Positions 42,038 to 52,970 of a DNA stretch of 64,000 nucleotides are shown here, in pieces; positions within the stretch are counted from its first letter, which is position 1, and every line of letters begins with the position of its first letter. Source of the DNA: DATAXI01 sp963756185 (GTDB lineage Bacteria > Verrucomicrobiota > Verrucomicrobiia > Chthoniobacterales > Chthoniobacteraceae). Made by a program: the position numbers and the translations under genes. The DNA lies in contig CAVWMS010000011.1 in NCBI GenBank assembly GCA_963756185.1, positions 186,001-250,000 on the forward strand, in the 5' to 3' direction. Below the pieces are notes generated by a model, which saw only the letters and a list, made by a program, of their open reading frames with translations, was not told the origin of the DNA and did no database searches.

Positions 42038-44152
42038 AGAAGCCCCGCCCACGCGCCGCCAAACGCGCCGCGGCGGCTGCTCCCCAGCCCCCGCCAGTCC
42101 TCGCCGATGTCCCCCGCCCCGGCTCGTCTCCGTCACCATTGAAAACCTCGCTCCGCTCGTCGATGGCGGTCGCTACCCGGTCAAGCGCACCGTCGGCCAG
42201 GACCTCACCGTGGAGGCCGACATCTACATGGCCGGACACGACCTCGTCTCCGCCGTCCTCAAGTGGCGCGTCCGCGGCCACGCGCGCTGGAGCGAAAACG
42301 CCATGGCGCCCATCCCAAACGGGCAGGATCGCTGGCGCGGCACTCTCTCCGTTTTCGAAAACGCCGACTACGAATTCACCATCGAGGCGTGGATCGATCC
42401 CTTCCGCTCTTGGCAGCATGAGTTCCGCAAAAAATTCGACGGCGGCCTGCGCGATCTTTCGAGCGAGACCATCGAGGGCGTCCACATCGTCGAATCCGCC
42501 GCCGCCCGCGCCGCCGCCTCCCCGCACGGCGCCCCCGACGCCGCGCGCCTCCGCGAAATCGCCAAACGCATCGAGGCCGCCGAGCCGAAGGATGTCAACG
42601 AAATCGCCCAATGGGCCGAGCTTGCCGGCTTGATGGCCGCATGGCCCGACCGTTCCCTCGCCACCGAATACCGCCTCGCCACCGCCGCCGTCCCATCCGA
42701 TTATCCGCGCGTCCTGGTCGACCGCGAGCGCGCTCTCTTCGCCGCGTGGTACGAATTTTTCCCCGCTCCGCCGAGGGCCTCGCCGACCGCGGCTCCACTT
42801 TCCGCGATTGCCTCCATCGCATCGACGACGCAAAGGCCATGGGGTTCGACGTAATCTATTTTCCGCCCGATCCATCCCATCGGCGTCACCAAGCGCAAGG
42901 GCCGCAATAACTCCGTCGACTCCCAGCCCGGCGATCCCGGCGTCCCATACGCCATCGGCAATCGCCTCGCCGGCTGCCCCAATGGCGGCGGCCACAAGGA
43001 CATCGAGCCCGCCCTCGGCACCTTCGAGGATTTCGACTGGCTCATCGGCGAACTCGACAAACGCGGCATGGAGCTCGCCCTCGACTTCGCCCTCAATTGC
43101 TCGCCCGGACCACCCCTACGTCCACGATAAGCCCACTGGTTCTTCAAGCGCCCCGACGGCACCATCAAATACGCCGAAAATCCGCCCAAGAAATACGAGG
43201 ACGTCTATCCCCTCAACTTCTTCTGCGAGGATTGGCGCGCGCTCTGGGAGGAGATGGTCGATATCATCCTTTTCTGGGCCGCTCGCCGCGTCCGCATTTT
43301 CCGCGTCGATAATCCCCACACCAAACCAGTCGCATTCTGGGAATATCTCATCGCCAAAGTCCGCGCCGCTTACCCCGACGTCATCTTCCTTTCCGAGGCA
43401 TTTACCCGCCCGAAAATGATGAAGCTCCTCGGCAAAGCCGGGTTCCAGCAAAGTTACACTTACTTCACCTGGCGCAATTTCAAGCACGAGTTGACCGAGT
43501 ATTTCACCGAGCTGACGCAATCGGACATGAAGGAGTATTTCCGCGGCAATCTCTTCGCTAACACGCCCGACATCCTCCCTACTTTCTCCAGCAGGGCGGC
43601 CGCCCGGCCTTTATCATCCGCGCCGTTCTCGCCGCCACGCTCTCGAGCGTCTACGGCATCTATTCCGGGTTCGAGTTATGCGAGAACGCCGCCATGCCCA
43701 ACAGGGAGGAGTATCTCGATTCAGAAAAATACCAATTCAAGCAGCGCGACTGGAATGCCCCCGGCAACATCAAGGACATCATCACCCGCCTCAACCGCAT
43801 CCGCCGCGACAATCGCGCCCTGCAGGAATACGACAACCTCCGCTTTTACCGTTCCGAAAACGACAACATCCTCTTTTACGGGAAGGCGACCGGATCGCGC
43901 GACGACATCGTCCTCGTCGCCGTGAACCTCGATCCTTATCAATCCCACGACGGCTACATTTACGTCCCCGTCGAGGAATTCGGCTGGATGGACAGTGATA
44001 CCTACCAGGTTCACGACCTGCTCACGGACGAGCGCTACCTCTGGCGCGGCAGCCGCAACTACGTCCTCCTCCATCCCCAGTCCAAGCCCGCCCACGTCTT
44101 CCGCGTCCGCCGCTGGCTCAGCCGCGAACAGGATTTCGACTATTATTTATAA
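42034..44152 (+). CDS. glgE: Alpha-1,4-glucan:maltose-1-phosphate maltosyltransferase, with about six single-base frameshifts
   Basis: GlgE extends alpha-glucan using maltose-1-phosphate. Breaks lie near 42118, 42757, 43133 and 43584 (missing base) and near 42873 and 43109 (extra base), mostly in C runs. Correcting them gives 2121 bp, 706 residues. The N-terminus is a DUF3416-like domain (NLAPLVDGGRYPVKRTVGQD). GH13 motifs follow: FPPIHPIG, VRIFRVDNPHTKP with the nucleophile Asp, and VIFLSEAFTRP with the Glu, then GFQQSYTYFTWRN typical of GlgE. The GTG start at 42034 overlaps the kinase stop. Sequence conservation after each break argues against a dead gene. Confidence 0.88.
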
Positions 44153-44153
44153 C

Positions 44154-44189
44154 GTCCCATGGGTCCCATGAGTCCCATAGGCCCCATCG
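44154..44189 (+). repeat. Four 9-bp tandem repeats across the trmB start
   Basis: GTCCCATGG, GTCCCATGA, GTCCCATAG and GCCCCATCG run head to tail across the trmB start codon, encoding Met/Gly/Pro/Ser-type residues. The repeat supplies two in-frame ATGs (44159 and 44168). Confidence 0.8.
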
Positions 44190-44800
44190 AGTACATCCCC
44201 GAGGACTATTTCCGCCCCCTGGAAATCGCCGCGGTATTTCCCCGCGAAGCCCCCCTCGAAATCGATCTCGGCTGCGGCGACGGCTCATTCCTGGTGGCCA
44301 TGGCCCGGCAGCATCCCAGCCGCAACTTCCTCGGCACCGAGCGCCTGATCGGCCGCCTCCGCTCCACCGCCCGCAAAGCCGCCCATGCCGGCGTGACCAA
44401 CATCCGCCTCCTGCGCGTCGAAAGCGCCTACGCCGTAACCCACCTTCTCCCCCGCTCCTCCATAACCCGCGCCTACATCCTCTTCCCCGATCCCTGGCCA
44501 AAGCGCCGCCACTGGCCCCGCCGCCTCATCCAGCCGCAATTCCTCACCGCCGCCGCCCTCGCGCTCACCCCCGGCGGCCAGTTATGCATCAAGACCGACG
44601 ACTCGAATTACTTCTCCCACATCCAAAAGACGGCCGCCGCCTGTCCCGAACTAATTAGTTCTGATTGGACCCAACCTCTCCCCCAAACCGACTTCGAACG
44701 CCACTACACCGCCCAAGCCCGCCCCATTTACTCCCTTTGCCTGACATGCAACCCAAAATCTCCGCGAACGGCTTCGCACACCAGGGGCCAACCCGCTTAG
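44159..44800 (+). CDS. trmB: tRNA (guanine-N7-)-methyltransferase
   Basis: 213 residues; SAM-dependent methylation of G46 in tRNA variable loops. Motif I is LEIDLGCGDGSFLVAMA (about residues 32-48); FLGTERL follows, and YILFPDPWPKRRHWPRRLIQ is the strongly diagnostic TrmB segment. KTDDSNYFSHI is near the end. The N-terminal residues are encoded by a tandem repeat, so the true start may be either of two ATGs. It follows glgE by 6 bp and is convergent with comEC. Confidence 0.92.
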   Translation: MGPMSPIGPIEYIPEDYFRPLEIAAVFPREAPLEIDLGCGDGSFLVAMARQHPSRNFLGTERLIGRLRSTARKAAHAGVTNIRLLRVESAYAVTHLLPRSSITRAYILFPDPWPKRRHWPRRLIQPQFLTAAALALTPGGQLCIKTDDSNYFSHIQKTAAACPELISSDWTQPLPQTDFERHYTAQARPIYSLCLTCNPKSPRTASHTRGQPA

Positions 44801-44840
44801 AATATCCTCGTTCTAATTCGTCACTCCGGAAGATTCTCCG

Positions 44841-47145
44841 TCACTTACTTCCCCCGTCCTTCCCAATCTCCACCCGCTCCCCATTTAAATATCCAGACAC
44901 CCGCGCATCCGCCTCACCCAGTTCCACCGTAACCGCTCCCGTATTCGTTTGCAGAAACGGCCTCACCCCATGCCTGAACATATCCCCGGCCCAGTGCCGT
45001 TCTTCCGTGATCGACCCGCCATATCCCAACTGCCCGCGCACCACCGCCCCTGGGCGCACCGCCGAGACAAACTCATCCGTCCCGGCGAAATCACTCGATA
45101 ACCCGCCCAGCACCAACACCGACGCCTCCAGGTCGCGCGAATGATCCAGCAACCAATGTTCTCCGGTAAATCCGCTGTCCGACATCAATAGCACGCTCTG
45201 CGATCCCTCCCTGATCCGCAGCGCCAATGACTTATCCGCCGACCGCCCCGCGTCAAATGCCTCCGGCGGAAACAACACGTCACAACTTACCCCCGGACTG
45301 ATCTGCAATTCATTCCCCGTTTCCAACGGCTTCTTCGGCTTCCCCTCCTTCTCCAGCGTCGCATGCAACGCCCGGTGCGCCGGGCTCCGGTCCGTCGCGC
45401 TCGATTCATAAATATCCCGCGGCGCAAAGTCATCGATTACATCCTCCGCCGCCCCCATGCTTGCCGCCGCGCCATGGGTAATCACAAACGCATCCAGCCT
45501 GTTCACCCCGCGCGATTGCAGGAACGGACGCACCACCCGGTAATAACTCGACGCGTTCCCGCAGTCCACCAGCCACGTCGCCCCCTGGCTTTCGATCACG
45601 ATTGCCTGCCCGGGGCTCAAATCCAGGATCGTCACCCGGCATTGCGGCCGGCTTGGCGAAGTCGACACAAAGAAATATCCCCCCGGCAGATACGCAAAGA
45701 AATGGACGATCCCCAGCATCGCCGACGCCAGCAGCCAGTTCGCGTTGTTAAATAACAGCGCCATTCGGCCTGCCCATGCGGCCAGCAACGAAAACACTCC
45801 CTCCGCCAGCATGCAAAACGCCACCGGCACCAACAGCAGGTTCGCCACGAAACCCGATGGAGTAACCACGTTGAAATAACCCGCGCTGAACGGAAACGCC
45901 CCGAGCGACGCCGCGATCGATACCGCTGCAAGCCCCGAAACCTGGCGCCACGAATACTCCTGCACCCAATGCCGCCGCGTCCATAGCATCCGCGGCAGGT
46001 ACGCGTCCGGAAGACCGACCGGCAGAAGCATCCTCTGGATGAGATCCGCTGCCAGGATGATCGCCGTAACTACTCCAAATGAAAATTGGAACCCTTCCAT
46101 GAATAACTCGTTCGTATCCCAGAGCAAAAGAATCAGCGCCGCGGCCGCCAGCGTATTGAAGGAAAACGGCCTGCGCTCGGCAAAGCTCGCCCCAAATATC
46201 ACAGCGGCCATGATCGCCGCGCGCACGCTCCCCGGGCTCAACCCCGTCACCAGCGCATAGCCAAAAAGAATGGGAATGATCACCAGCGCAAAAGCGCGCC
46301 GTCGCACCCGAAACGGCTTCAACAAAAAAGAAAGGATCCCCGCCAGCAGCGCGATATGCAGCCCGTTGACGACGAACAGGTGCAGCGCCCCCACATGCTG
46401 GAAGAGTTCGCGGTCGGTCGTCGACGTCTCATCCTTCAGCCCCAGCGTGATCGTTTCGATAAGTCCCGCGATTTCCGGATCGTCCTCGATCCCCATGCGT
46501 TAGCCGCCGCTGTAGCCACGCCCGGCTGTTTCGCGCCCATGCAAGCAGCCAATTCCCCTTCCCATGCGCCACGATCTGTTCGTCTGCCGGATAGTCGCTC
46601 GATAACTCCGCAAAAATTCCCTGCCGCGCAAGGTAACCGGAAAAATCGAATTCACCCGGATTGCGCGGGCCCGGCACGGGACTGATCGCCGCGGTAAAGG
46701 TAACTTCATCCCCCCACGCGGGAGGCGGCCCCGTCCAATAAAGCTCCGCTGGAAACCCCGCCCGGATGCTTCGGCCCCCGGCCTTAACGCCATTCACTTG
46801 AACTTCAAATCGAAAGTGTTCCTCATGCTCCGCATAACCCGACGCAGCCGGATCGCTTGTCACAATGCCCGTGGCCTGAACGATTGGATTATCCTGTTTC
46901 GCCAGCTCGAGCGGCAACCGCCCCACATTCTCCCGCCAGTCCAACTCATGCCGGATCAGAAAGACGCTGAACACCAACAGCCAGAACCCCGCGCGCGACC
47001 GGCCAAACATCGCGGCGACGCCGAATAACAACGCCGCAACGGATGCGACTGCGACGTTGCAGGCAATCCACTCGGAAACCAATATCCCGGGCGCCGCGCA
47101 CAACAAAACCCCAAGGCAGGGCTTGCGAGTCATTCGCGGTCGCAT
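44841..47145 (-). CDS. comEC: ComEC/Rec2-family DNA uptake channel, with one probable sequencing frameshift
   Basis: Inner-membrane channel protein for natural transformation. The N-terminal part (about 1-215) has two membrane helices and an OB-fold (DUF4131-type) region. At about 46495 one extra base breaks the frame; correction gives 767 residues. The central Competence domain has HLFVVNGLHIALLAGILSFL and YALVTGLSPGSVRAAIMAAV. The C-terminal metallo-beta-lactamase-like domain begins ILDLSPGQAIVIESQGATWL, but the usual THGDADH metal motif reads THGAAAS, so the domain is probably catalytically dead. It ends 40 bp from the convergent trmB. Confidence 0.85.
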
Positions 47146-47224
47146 GGCAGATTAATCAAGCGCCCCGCCGTGCCGCGCAAGCTTCTTATTTGACAAAGGG
47201 CCGTGCCGTCCGCCCCGCGCCACA

Positions 47225-49701
47225 TCACTTCGCCAGCCGCGTACTATCCTTCACCTGGTACTCCGGGTACTTTGTCTCCAGCTCATTCAGCAGCTTCGCC
47301 GCATCGTCCGTCTTGCCCAATTGGTTCAGGCAATCAATGGCCTTTTCCATTGCCTTTGGAGTAAGTTGCGGATCATCGATAATCACCGCGATGCTCTGGT
47401 ATATCTTCCCCGCCTCCTCGACATTCCCGCGCGCCATCTGGATATCCCCGCTCAGCATCCGCCCCTGCGCGTTCGCCGCCCCCTCGGGCTCGAGCGTACA
47501 CGCCTTGTCCGCGGAAGCCTGCGCGTCGTCCAGCTTGCCCGCCTCCAATTGCGCGCGCCCCAGCACCAGCAACCCCTTCGTCTGCATGGCCGGGTCATTC
47601 TGCGGCGCCAGGTACCTGTTGATCGAACTGATCGCGTCGTCGTACTTTTGCGCCCCCAGTTGCGCCTTCCCAAGGTTCAACCAATCGTCCGCGCTCACTT
47701 CGGGCCGGGTTGTCAATTCCGTAAGATACTTCTCCGCGTTCGCATCGTCGTTCGAATCGAGATACGAATCGCCCAGCCACCTCAGCGCGTCCGCCGGCAC
47801 CTTGTCCTTCGGGTTGTTCTGCTCGTACAAATCCACCTCGCCCGCCAGCGCATCCCGATCCCCCAGCGTGTAATAAGCCGCGATGATCCGCACCGTGGCC
47901 CGCTCGAAATACTGCGCCTTGTTCAGCTTGCGCGCCGCGTCCAGGGGCTCGATGCACGCCTTGTAATCCTTCGCCGAAAAGGCCGCGTCGCCGATCCGGT
48001 AATTCGCCTCCGCCGCGTAACTGCTGTGCGGGTACTCCTTCAGCAATTCCTGGAACGCATCCGCCATCCCGGCCTTGTCATCCTGCTCGCCCAGGATCAG
48101 CGCCTTCTTGTCGAGCGCCAGCTCGTGGTCCTTGTCACGCACTTCCGGGTAGTCGGTCAGCAGTTGGTTGAAATCCTTGAGCGCCGCATCCAGGTCTCCG
48201 GTCTTCAGATTCGCCACGCCCCGCGTGGCCAGCGCCGACGGCACCAGCTTGTCATCCGGGTAATCGTTCATGAACTTGGTCAACGCGGTCACCGCGTTGG
48301 CCCCCTGGTTGCTCTCGAGGTAACAGAATCCCAGCTTGTAAATGGCCTGGGAAAGGTACCCCTGGGCCAGCGTAGAATCCTCGAGCGACGCGTACACCGG
48401 CGCGGCCGCGGCGTAACTGCCGGAGCTATAAAGTGCCTCAGCCTTCAGCAGCGTGACCTTGTCGCGCCGGCTCACCTCGGGATTGGTCGCCAGGTACAGG
48501 TCAATCGCGCTCAGCAGGCTCGGGTCTTTCGCGTAATATAAGTTGACCAGCTTATCCACGTTCGCCTCGTCAGAATAGACGGTATTGGGATAATCCTTGA
48601 GGATCTGGTCATACAGCGCTCCTGCTCCCGCGTAATCGTTCAACTGGTGCTTCGCGTCCGCCGCAAGGCTCAGCACCTGCGGTTTCTCGTCCGCACCGAC
48701 CGCGTCCAGCGCGGTCTGGTATTGGTCGAGCAACTGCTTGTATTTCCCCTCCTTCGCCAGCACCCGCAGCAAGCCCATTGCCGCCAGCGGCTTTTCATCC
48801 CCCAGTTCCGGATAGGAGAGCGCCTTGTTCAAATCGACGGCTCCCTTTTCCGGCTCGTCCAGGTCATTGACATCGAGCAGCCCGGCTTCGAGGTAAGACT
48901 CCGCCTTTACCACCGGCTGCTTCGCCTCCTTCGCCAGCGCCAGGAATTGATCCAGCGCGTCGGACTTGCGCCCGTAAGTCGAAAGAATTTCCGCCAGCGC
49001 CAGCCGGCTCGGGTCCCGGTAGGGATTGTCCCCGGACGTCGACACGATGTCCTCGTACGCCATTCGCGCGTCGGTCGGCAGCTTCAGCGCCTCGAGGCAG
49101 CGCGCCGCGTAAAACTTCGACGCCAGCACCATCAGCGGATCGTCGAGCCTCACCGACGCCTTGCGATAGTAATCCAGCGCCCCGTCGTAATCCTTGTCCG
49201 CATAATCCATATCCGCCAGCCGGTAGGCTGCCGGCCCCACGAATTGCCCAATCGCGAAATTCAGCAGCAGGTTTTGATACGCGTTCTTCGCCGCGTTCGT
49301 ATTGCCCATCTTCCGGTAACAATCGCCCAGATAAAAATAAGCCGATTCGCGGTCGAGCATCTCCGCGTCGGGATATAACTGGAGATATTTTTCATACTCC
49401 GGCGCCGCCATGTCCGGCTGGCCCTGCGAGTAGAGGCTGTTCGCAAAATCGAGCTGGACCTGGTCCGCCGATTCCTGCGCCGCCGGCGCAGGCGCGGGTT
49501 GACGCGCCTATCTCCGGGAGCCACCGGCATCGGCGTCGGCTTGGGCCGCGGCGTTGGGCTCACAAACGACTCGAACGGCACCGCGCGCGCCGTCGGGATA
49601 TTCTGGTCATTGTCATCCTGCGTCACCGGCTCCGCCCGCCTCACCTCCTGCCCCCAGGCCACCGAACCCAGCACCAATCCCATCCCCAAAAAGCAGAGCA
49701 A
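47225..49701 (-). CDS. Secreted TPR-repeat protein, with one probable sequencing frameshift
   Basis: About 825 residues. A signal peptide (LLCFLGMGLVLGSVAWGQ) is followed by a Pro/Thr-rich linker. Near 49504 one base is missing; restoring it gives a Pro-Ala linker and then QESADQVQLDFANSLYSQGQ, entering a long chain of TPR units (ESAYFYLGDCYRKMGNTNAA, SSYAAEANYRIGDAAFSAKD and about 14 more). Start uncertain: TTG 49701 fits the signal peptide better than ATG 49683. It follows exbB and exbD on the same strand; YbgF/TolA-system-like partners of this size occur beside ExbBD pairs, so a role in energised envelope transport is likely. Confidence 0.8.
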
Positions 49702-49720
49702 AACCCTCGCCCCACGGCTT

Positions 49721-49826
49721 GTCCCGGCGTAGTCCCACGAAGCTGGACTCGTCCCGGCGTAGTCCCACGGAGCCGGACTCGTCCCGGCGTAGTCCCACGG
49801 AGCCGGACTTGTCCCGGCGTAGTCCC
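49721..49826 (-). repeat. 30-bp tandem repeat, about 3.5 copies
   Basis: Units start at 49721, 49751 and 49781, with a partial copy at 49811-49826. On the plus strand each begins GTCCCGGCGTAGTCCCACG. Units 2 and 3 differ by one base; unit 1 has two further changes. Each junction contains GGACT/AGTCC complementary arms that could form small hairpins. The array lies between exbD and the start of the TPR gene. Confidence 0.85.
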
Positions 49827-49870
49827 GCAACCACAACCACCAAAGGCATCCCTAGCCCCCTTAAATCACC

Positions 49871-49920
49871 TTGATTGACCTTGATTGACCTTGATTGACC
49901 TTGATTCACCTTGATTTGCC
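49871..49920 (+). repeat. 10-bp tandem repeat, five copies
   Basis: TTGATTGACC occurs three times exactly (49871-49900), then TTGATTCACC and TTGATTTGCC; TTAAATCACC at 49861 is a decayed sixth copy. It begins just after the exbD stop (49924 on the minus strand), within the exbD-TPR gap. Confidence 0.85.
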
Positions 49921-49923
49921 CGC

Positions 49924-50344
49924 TCACGTTCCCTCGGGTGGCGCGGCCGCGAAGGCGACGTTCCATATATTCGCCTGCGCGCAGATATCGAGCACGTTCA
50001 TGATCGATTATGAACCCGGCATTCTGGTCGCCACGCAGGATCACGGCCTGATCCGGATACAGCTTCGCAAGCTCCCTCAGCTTTGCCAGCAGCTCGTCTC
50101 CCGAAATCTCCTGGCGGTTGAACACAATCGACCCGTCCGTCTTCACATTTACCACCACCTGCCCCACATACGGATCCGTATCCTTCGAGTGCGTGGCCGA
50201 CGGTATCTTCACATCCAGCTCCCTCTCGCTCAGTGAGAAATTCCACGTGATGATAAAGAACACCAGCAGCACCAGCAGGATGTCCACCATGGGCGCGATC
50301 TGGAAGCCGAAGACCTCGGGCCTGGCGTGACGGCGAAAATTCAT
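49924..50344 (-). CDS. exbD: ExbD/TolR-family biopolymer transport protein, with one probable sequencing frameshift
   Basis: Small energy-transducing subunit. One transmembrane helix (FQIAPMVDILLVLLVFFIIT, about residues 14-33) with the family Asp in MVDILL is followed by a periplasmic domain (KIPSATHSKDTDPYVGQVVV, LRGDQNAGF). Near 50008 one extra base breaks the frame; removal gives IMNVLDICAQANIWNVAFAA and a stop at 49924, 139 residues in all. Without correction the frame would run into the tandem repeats. exbB precedes it by 4 bp. Confidence 0.85.
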
Positions 50345-50348
50345 GCTC

Positions 50349-51161
50349 CTAAAAGTCGTCCTCCACGCCCACGCGCGATTTTTCCGCGCGCTTGTTATTA
50401 TAATTGAGCGCCAGCAGCCCCATGATGTGCGTCGAGGCGATCTCCAGGTCCGAGATCAGCCGCTGCACCCGCCCGCGAAACAGCGCGTAAAAAGCCATCG
50501 ACGTAATCCCCAGGATCAACCCGCCCGCCGTCGCCACCAGCGCCTCCGAGACTCCGCCCGCCAGCAGCACGCGCGCGACGCCTCCGCCGTCTGCTTGTTC
50601 GCCAGCACGCCGAAGGATTTGATGATCCCGACCACCGTCCCCAGCAGCCCGATCATCGGCGCGAGCATCCCGATATCCGCCAGGTAAATGATCCGCTGTT
50701 GCATCGATGCCGCCTGCGTCGAGCCCTCCGTCTCCGCGATCTCCCGCACCACCGTAAAGTCCGCATTCGGGTTACGCGTCGCAAAATCGAGCGTCCGCTG
50801 CACGATCCGCGCCACGATCTCGCTATGCCGCGCGGAGATCGCCAGCAGCCCGTGGTAATCCCGCTTCTTCAGCAGCACATCCGCCGTATTCATGAAATGC
50901 GCCGATACCACCGCCCCGCGCCGCAGCGTCAACAGATAAGTCAGCACCAGCATCACCATGATGACCGAAAGCGCCGCCAGCGGGTAAATCGCCCAGCCCC
51001 CGCTGCTCACCAGGTCCCAGAGCGTGGTCTGGCCGCCATCGTCGCGAATTGCACCAGCGGCGCCGGCGTCGGATTGCCCGTGGGCGCGACGGTTGTGATC
51101 TGGGCAATTGCCGCGCCCGGGCCGAGCAGAAAGCCGGTAAGCGAGCAAAAAGCGATTTCAT
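50349..51161 (-). CDS. exbB: ExbB/TolQ/MotA-family proton channel protein, with about three single-base frameshifts
   Basis: About 271 residues after correction. Signal-like N-terminus (SLTGFLLGPGAAIAQITTVA) in one frame, then TLWDLVSSGGWAIYPLAALS with helix 1 and MLAPMIGLLGTVVGIIKSFG with the conserved proton-path Thr in a second, then LLAGGVSEALVATAGGLILG in a third. Missing bases lie near 51145, 51050 and 50573; together they restore one frame. ExbB with ExbD uses proton flow to drive envelope work, for example TonB-dependent uptake or Tol-type outer membrane constriction. Confidence 0.82.
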
Positions 51162-51343
51162 CAGGTAAAGGAGCGATATACTAAGGCCCCGCACACGGGC
51201 GTTGCAACTGTATGGGAGGCCGCGCGAAGGGGCATCCATTGCTCTCTCAGACGCGCCCCGCCCGCTTCCCTTTCAAAAGAAAATCCGCCTCCCGCGCCCG
51301 CTTGCCCCGCGGCCCCGCTGCGCGGATACTCTCCCCTGCAAAG

Positions 51344-52935
51344 ATGACCGCCGCCGCAAAACCCGACCTCACCGCAAAAAGTCCACGACCTGCCCGCACA
51401 AGCCCGGCGTCTATCTCATGCGCGACCGGCTCAACCGCGTCATCTACGTCGGCAAGGCCCGCGACCTCCGCAAGCGCGTCGGCTCCTACTTCCTCCCCTC
51501 CCGCCTCGGCAACGCCGACCTCAAGACCCGCGCCATGCTCGAAAGCGTCTGGGACTTCGAGTTCCACACCGTCCGCACCGAGCCCGAGGCCCTGCTCCTC
51601 GAGGGCCGCCTCATCAAGGAATTCCGCCCCCGCTACAACGTCTCCTTCCGCGACGACAAACGCTTCCTCCTCGTCAAGGTCGACCTCGCCGACGAATGGC
51701 CCCGCTTCCGCCTCACCCGTTTCAAGAAGGACGACCAGGCCCGCTACTTCGGCCCGTTTGCCAATGCCGGCGCGCTGCGCCAGACCCTCGCCTTCATGCG
51801 CAAGCGCTTTGGCGTCCTCACCTTCGGCCGCGGCGTCCCCACCGAACGCGAATTGAAAAGCTCCACTTACCAGGTGCCCATGAAACTCGCGGACACCACC
51901 GCCGAACAATACCGCGAGCGCGTCGAGGCCGCCTGCGACTTCCTCGCCGGCAAATCCCGCGAGGCCCTCGACGCCCTCGAGGAGGAAATGCGCAAGGCCG
52001 CCCAGGAACTCAACTTCGAGCGCGCCGCACAGTTGCGCGACATGGTCGGCAATCTGCGCGAGACCACCAAGCCGATGCGCCGTTTCACCCGCCATTCCCT
52101 CCCCACCTCGATCGATCCCGCCGCCGATCTCCGCGCCCTGCGCGATGCCCTGGGCCTCAAGGACGCCCCCGCCGTCATCGAGTGCTTCGACATCTCGAAC
52201 ATCTCCGCCACCCACATCGTCGCCTCGATGGTCGCCTTCAAGGACGGCGTCCCCGACCGCTCGAATTACCGCCGCTACCGCGTCAAAACCGTCGAGGGCC
52301 AGAACGACTTCGCCAGCATGGCCGAGGTCATCCGCCGCCGTTACTCGCGCATCCTCCTGGAGGCCCGTGACCGCAACCCGAACGCCGCCGAATTCTCCCA
52401 GGAACCGCCCGGCGAAGCCCTCGCCCGCCTCGCCATCGAGCCCGAGGTGGTAGCCCTCGATGAAAACGGCGACGAATCCCCGCGCGCCTTCGCTCCCGTT
52501 CGCCTCCCCGATCTCATCATCGTCGATGGCGGCAAAGGCCAGCTCTCCGCCGCTTGCAAGGAACTCCAGCGCCTCGGCCTTCACGATCTCCCCATCATCG
52601 GCCTCGCCAAGGAATTCGAGGAAATCTACCGCCCCGCTCACCCGCTCCCGCTCAGTCTCCCCGAGGATTCCGGCGCCCTCCGCCTCCTCCAACGCATCCG
52701 CGATGAGGCGCACCGCGTCGCAAACGGCTACCACCAGCTCCTCATGAAAAAGCGCATCGCCGAGAGCATCCTCGATGATTGCCGCGGCGTCAGCCAGGCG
52801 CGCAAACAGGCCCTTCTCCGCCATTTCGGCTCTGTGGACCGCCTTCGCAAGGCCACTGCCGAAGAAATCGCCACCGTCGAAGGCATCGGCCCAAAGCTGG
52901 CTCAATCAATCCTCGATTTCCTCCGGGAAAGGTGA
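51344..52935 (+). CDS. uvrC: UvrABC system protein C, with two probable sequencing frameshifts near the start
   Basis: Nuclease that makes both cuts around a DNA lesion in nucleotide excision repair. ATG 51344 opens MTAAAKPDLTAK; extra bases near 51382 (A5 run) and 51400 separate it from VHDLPAQ and PGVYLMRDRLNRVIYVGKAR, the GIY-YIG domain. Corrected length is 529 residues. The UVR motif lies near LEEEMRKAAQELNFERAAQL, the RNase H-like domain has VIECFDISNISATHIVASMV and LIIVDGGKGQL, and helix-hairpin-helix repeats end the protein (VEGIGPKLAQSIL). Shorter than E. coli UvrC (610) but within family range. Confidence 0.92.
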
Positions 52936-52970
52936 AGGAATCTCCCGCTCACCTCGTCCTTCATTCCCGC

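Noticed and set aside
42034..44152. Programmed ribosomal frameshifting in glgE
   Set aside because: Six breaks in both directions with no slippery heptamer or following structure; sequencing error is simpler.
49721..49920. CRISPR array
   Set aside because: The repeats are contiguous without unique spacers, and no cas genes are present.
51247..52905. A 552-codon minus-strand frame antisense to uvrC
   Set aside because: Ala/Gly/Glu-rich shadow of GC-biased uvrC codons; uvrC motifs are on the plus strand.
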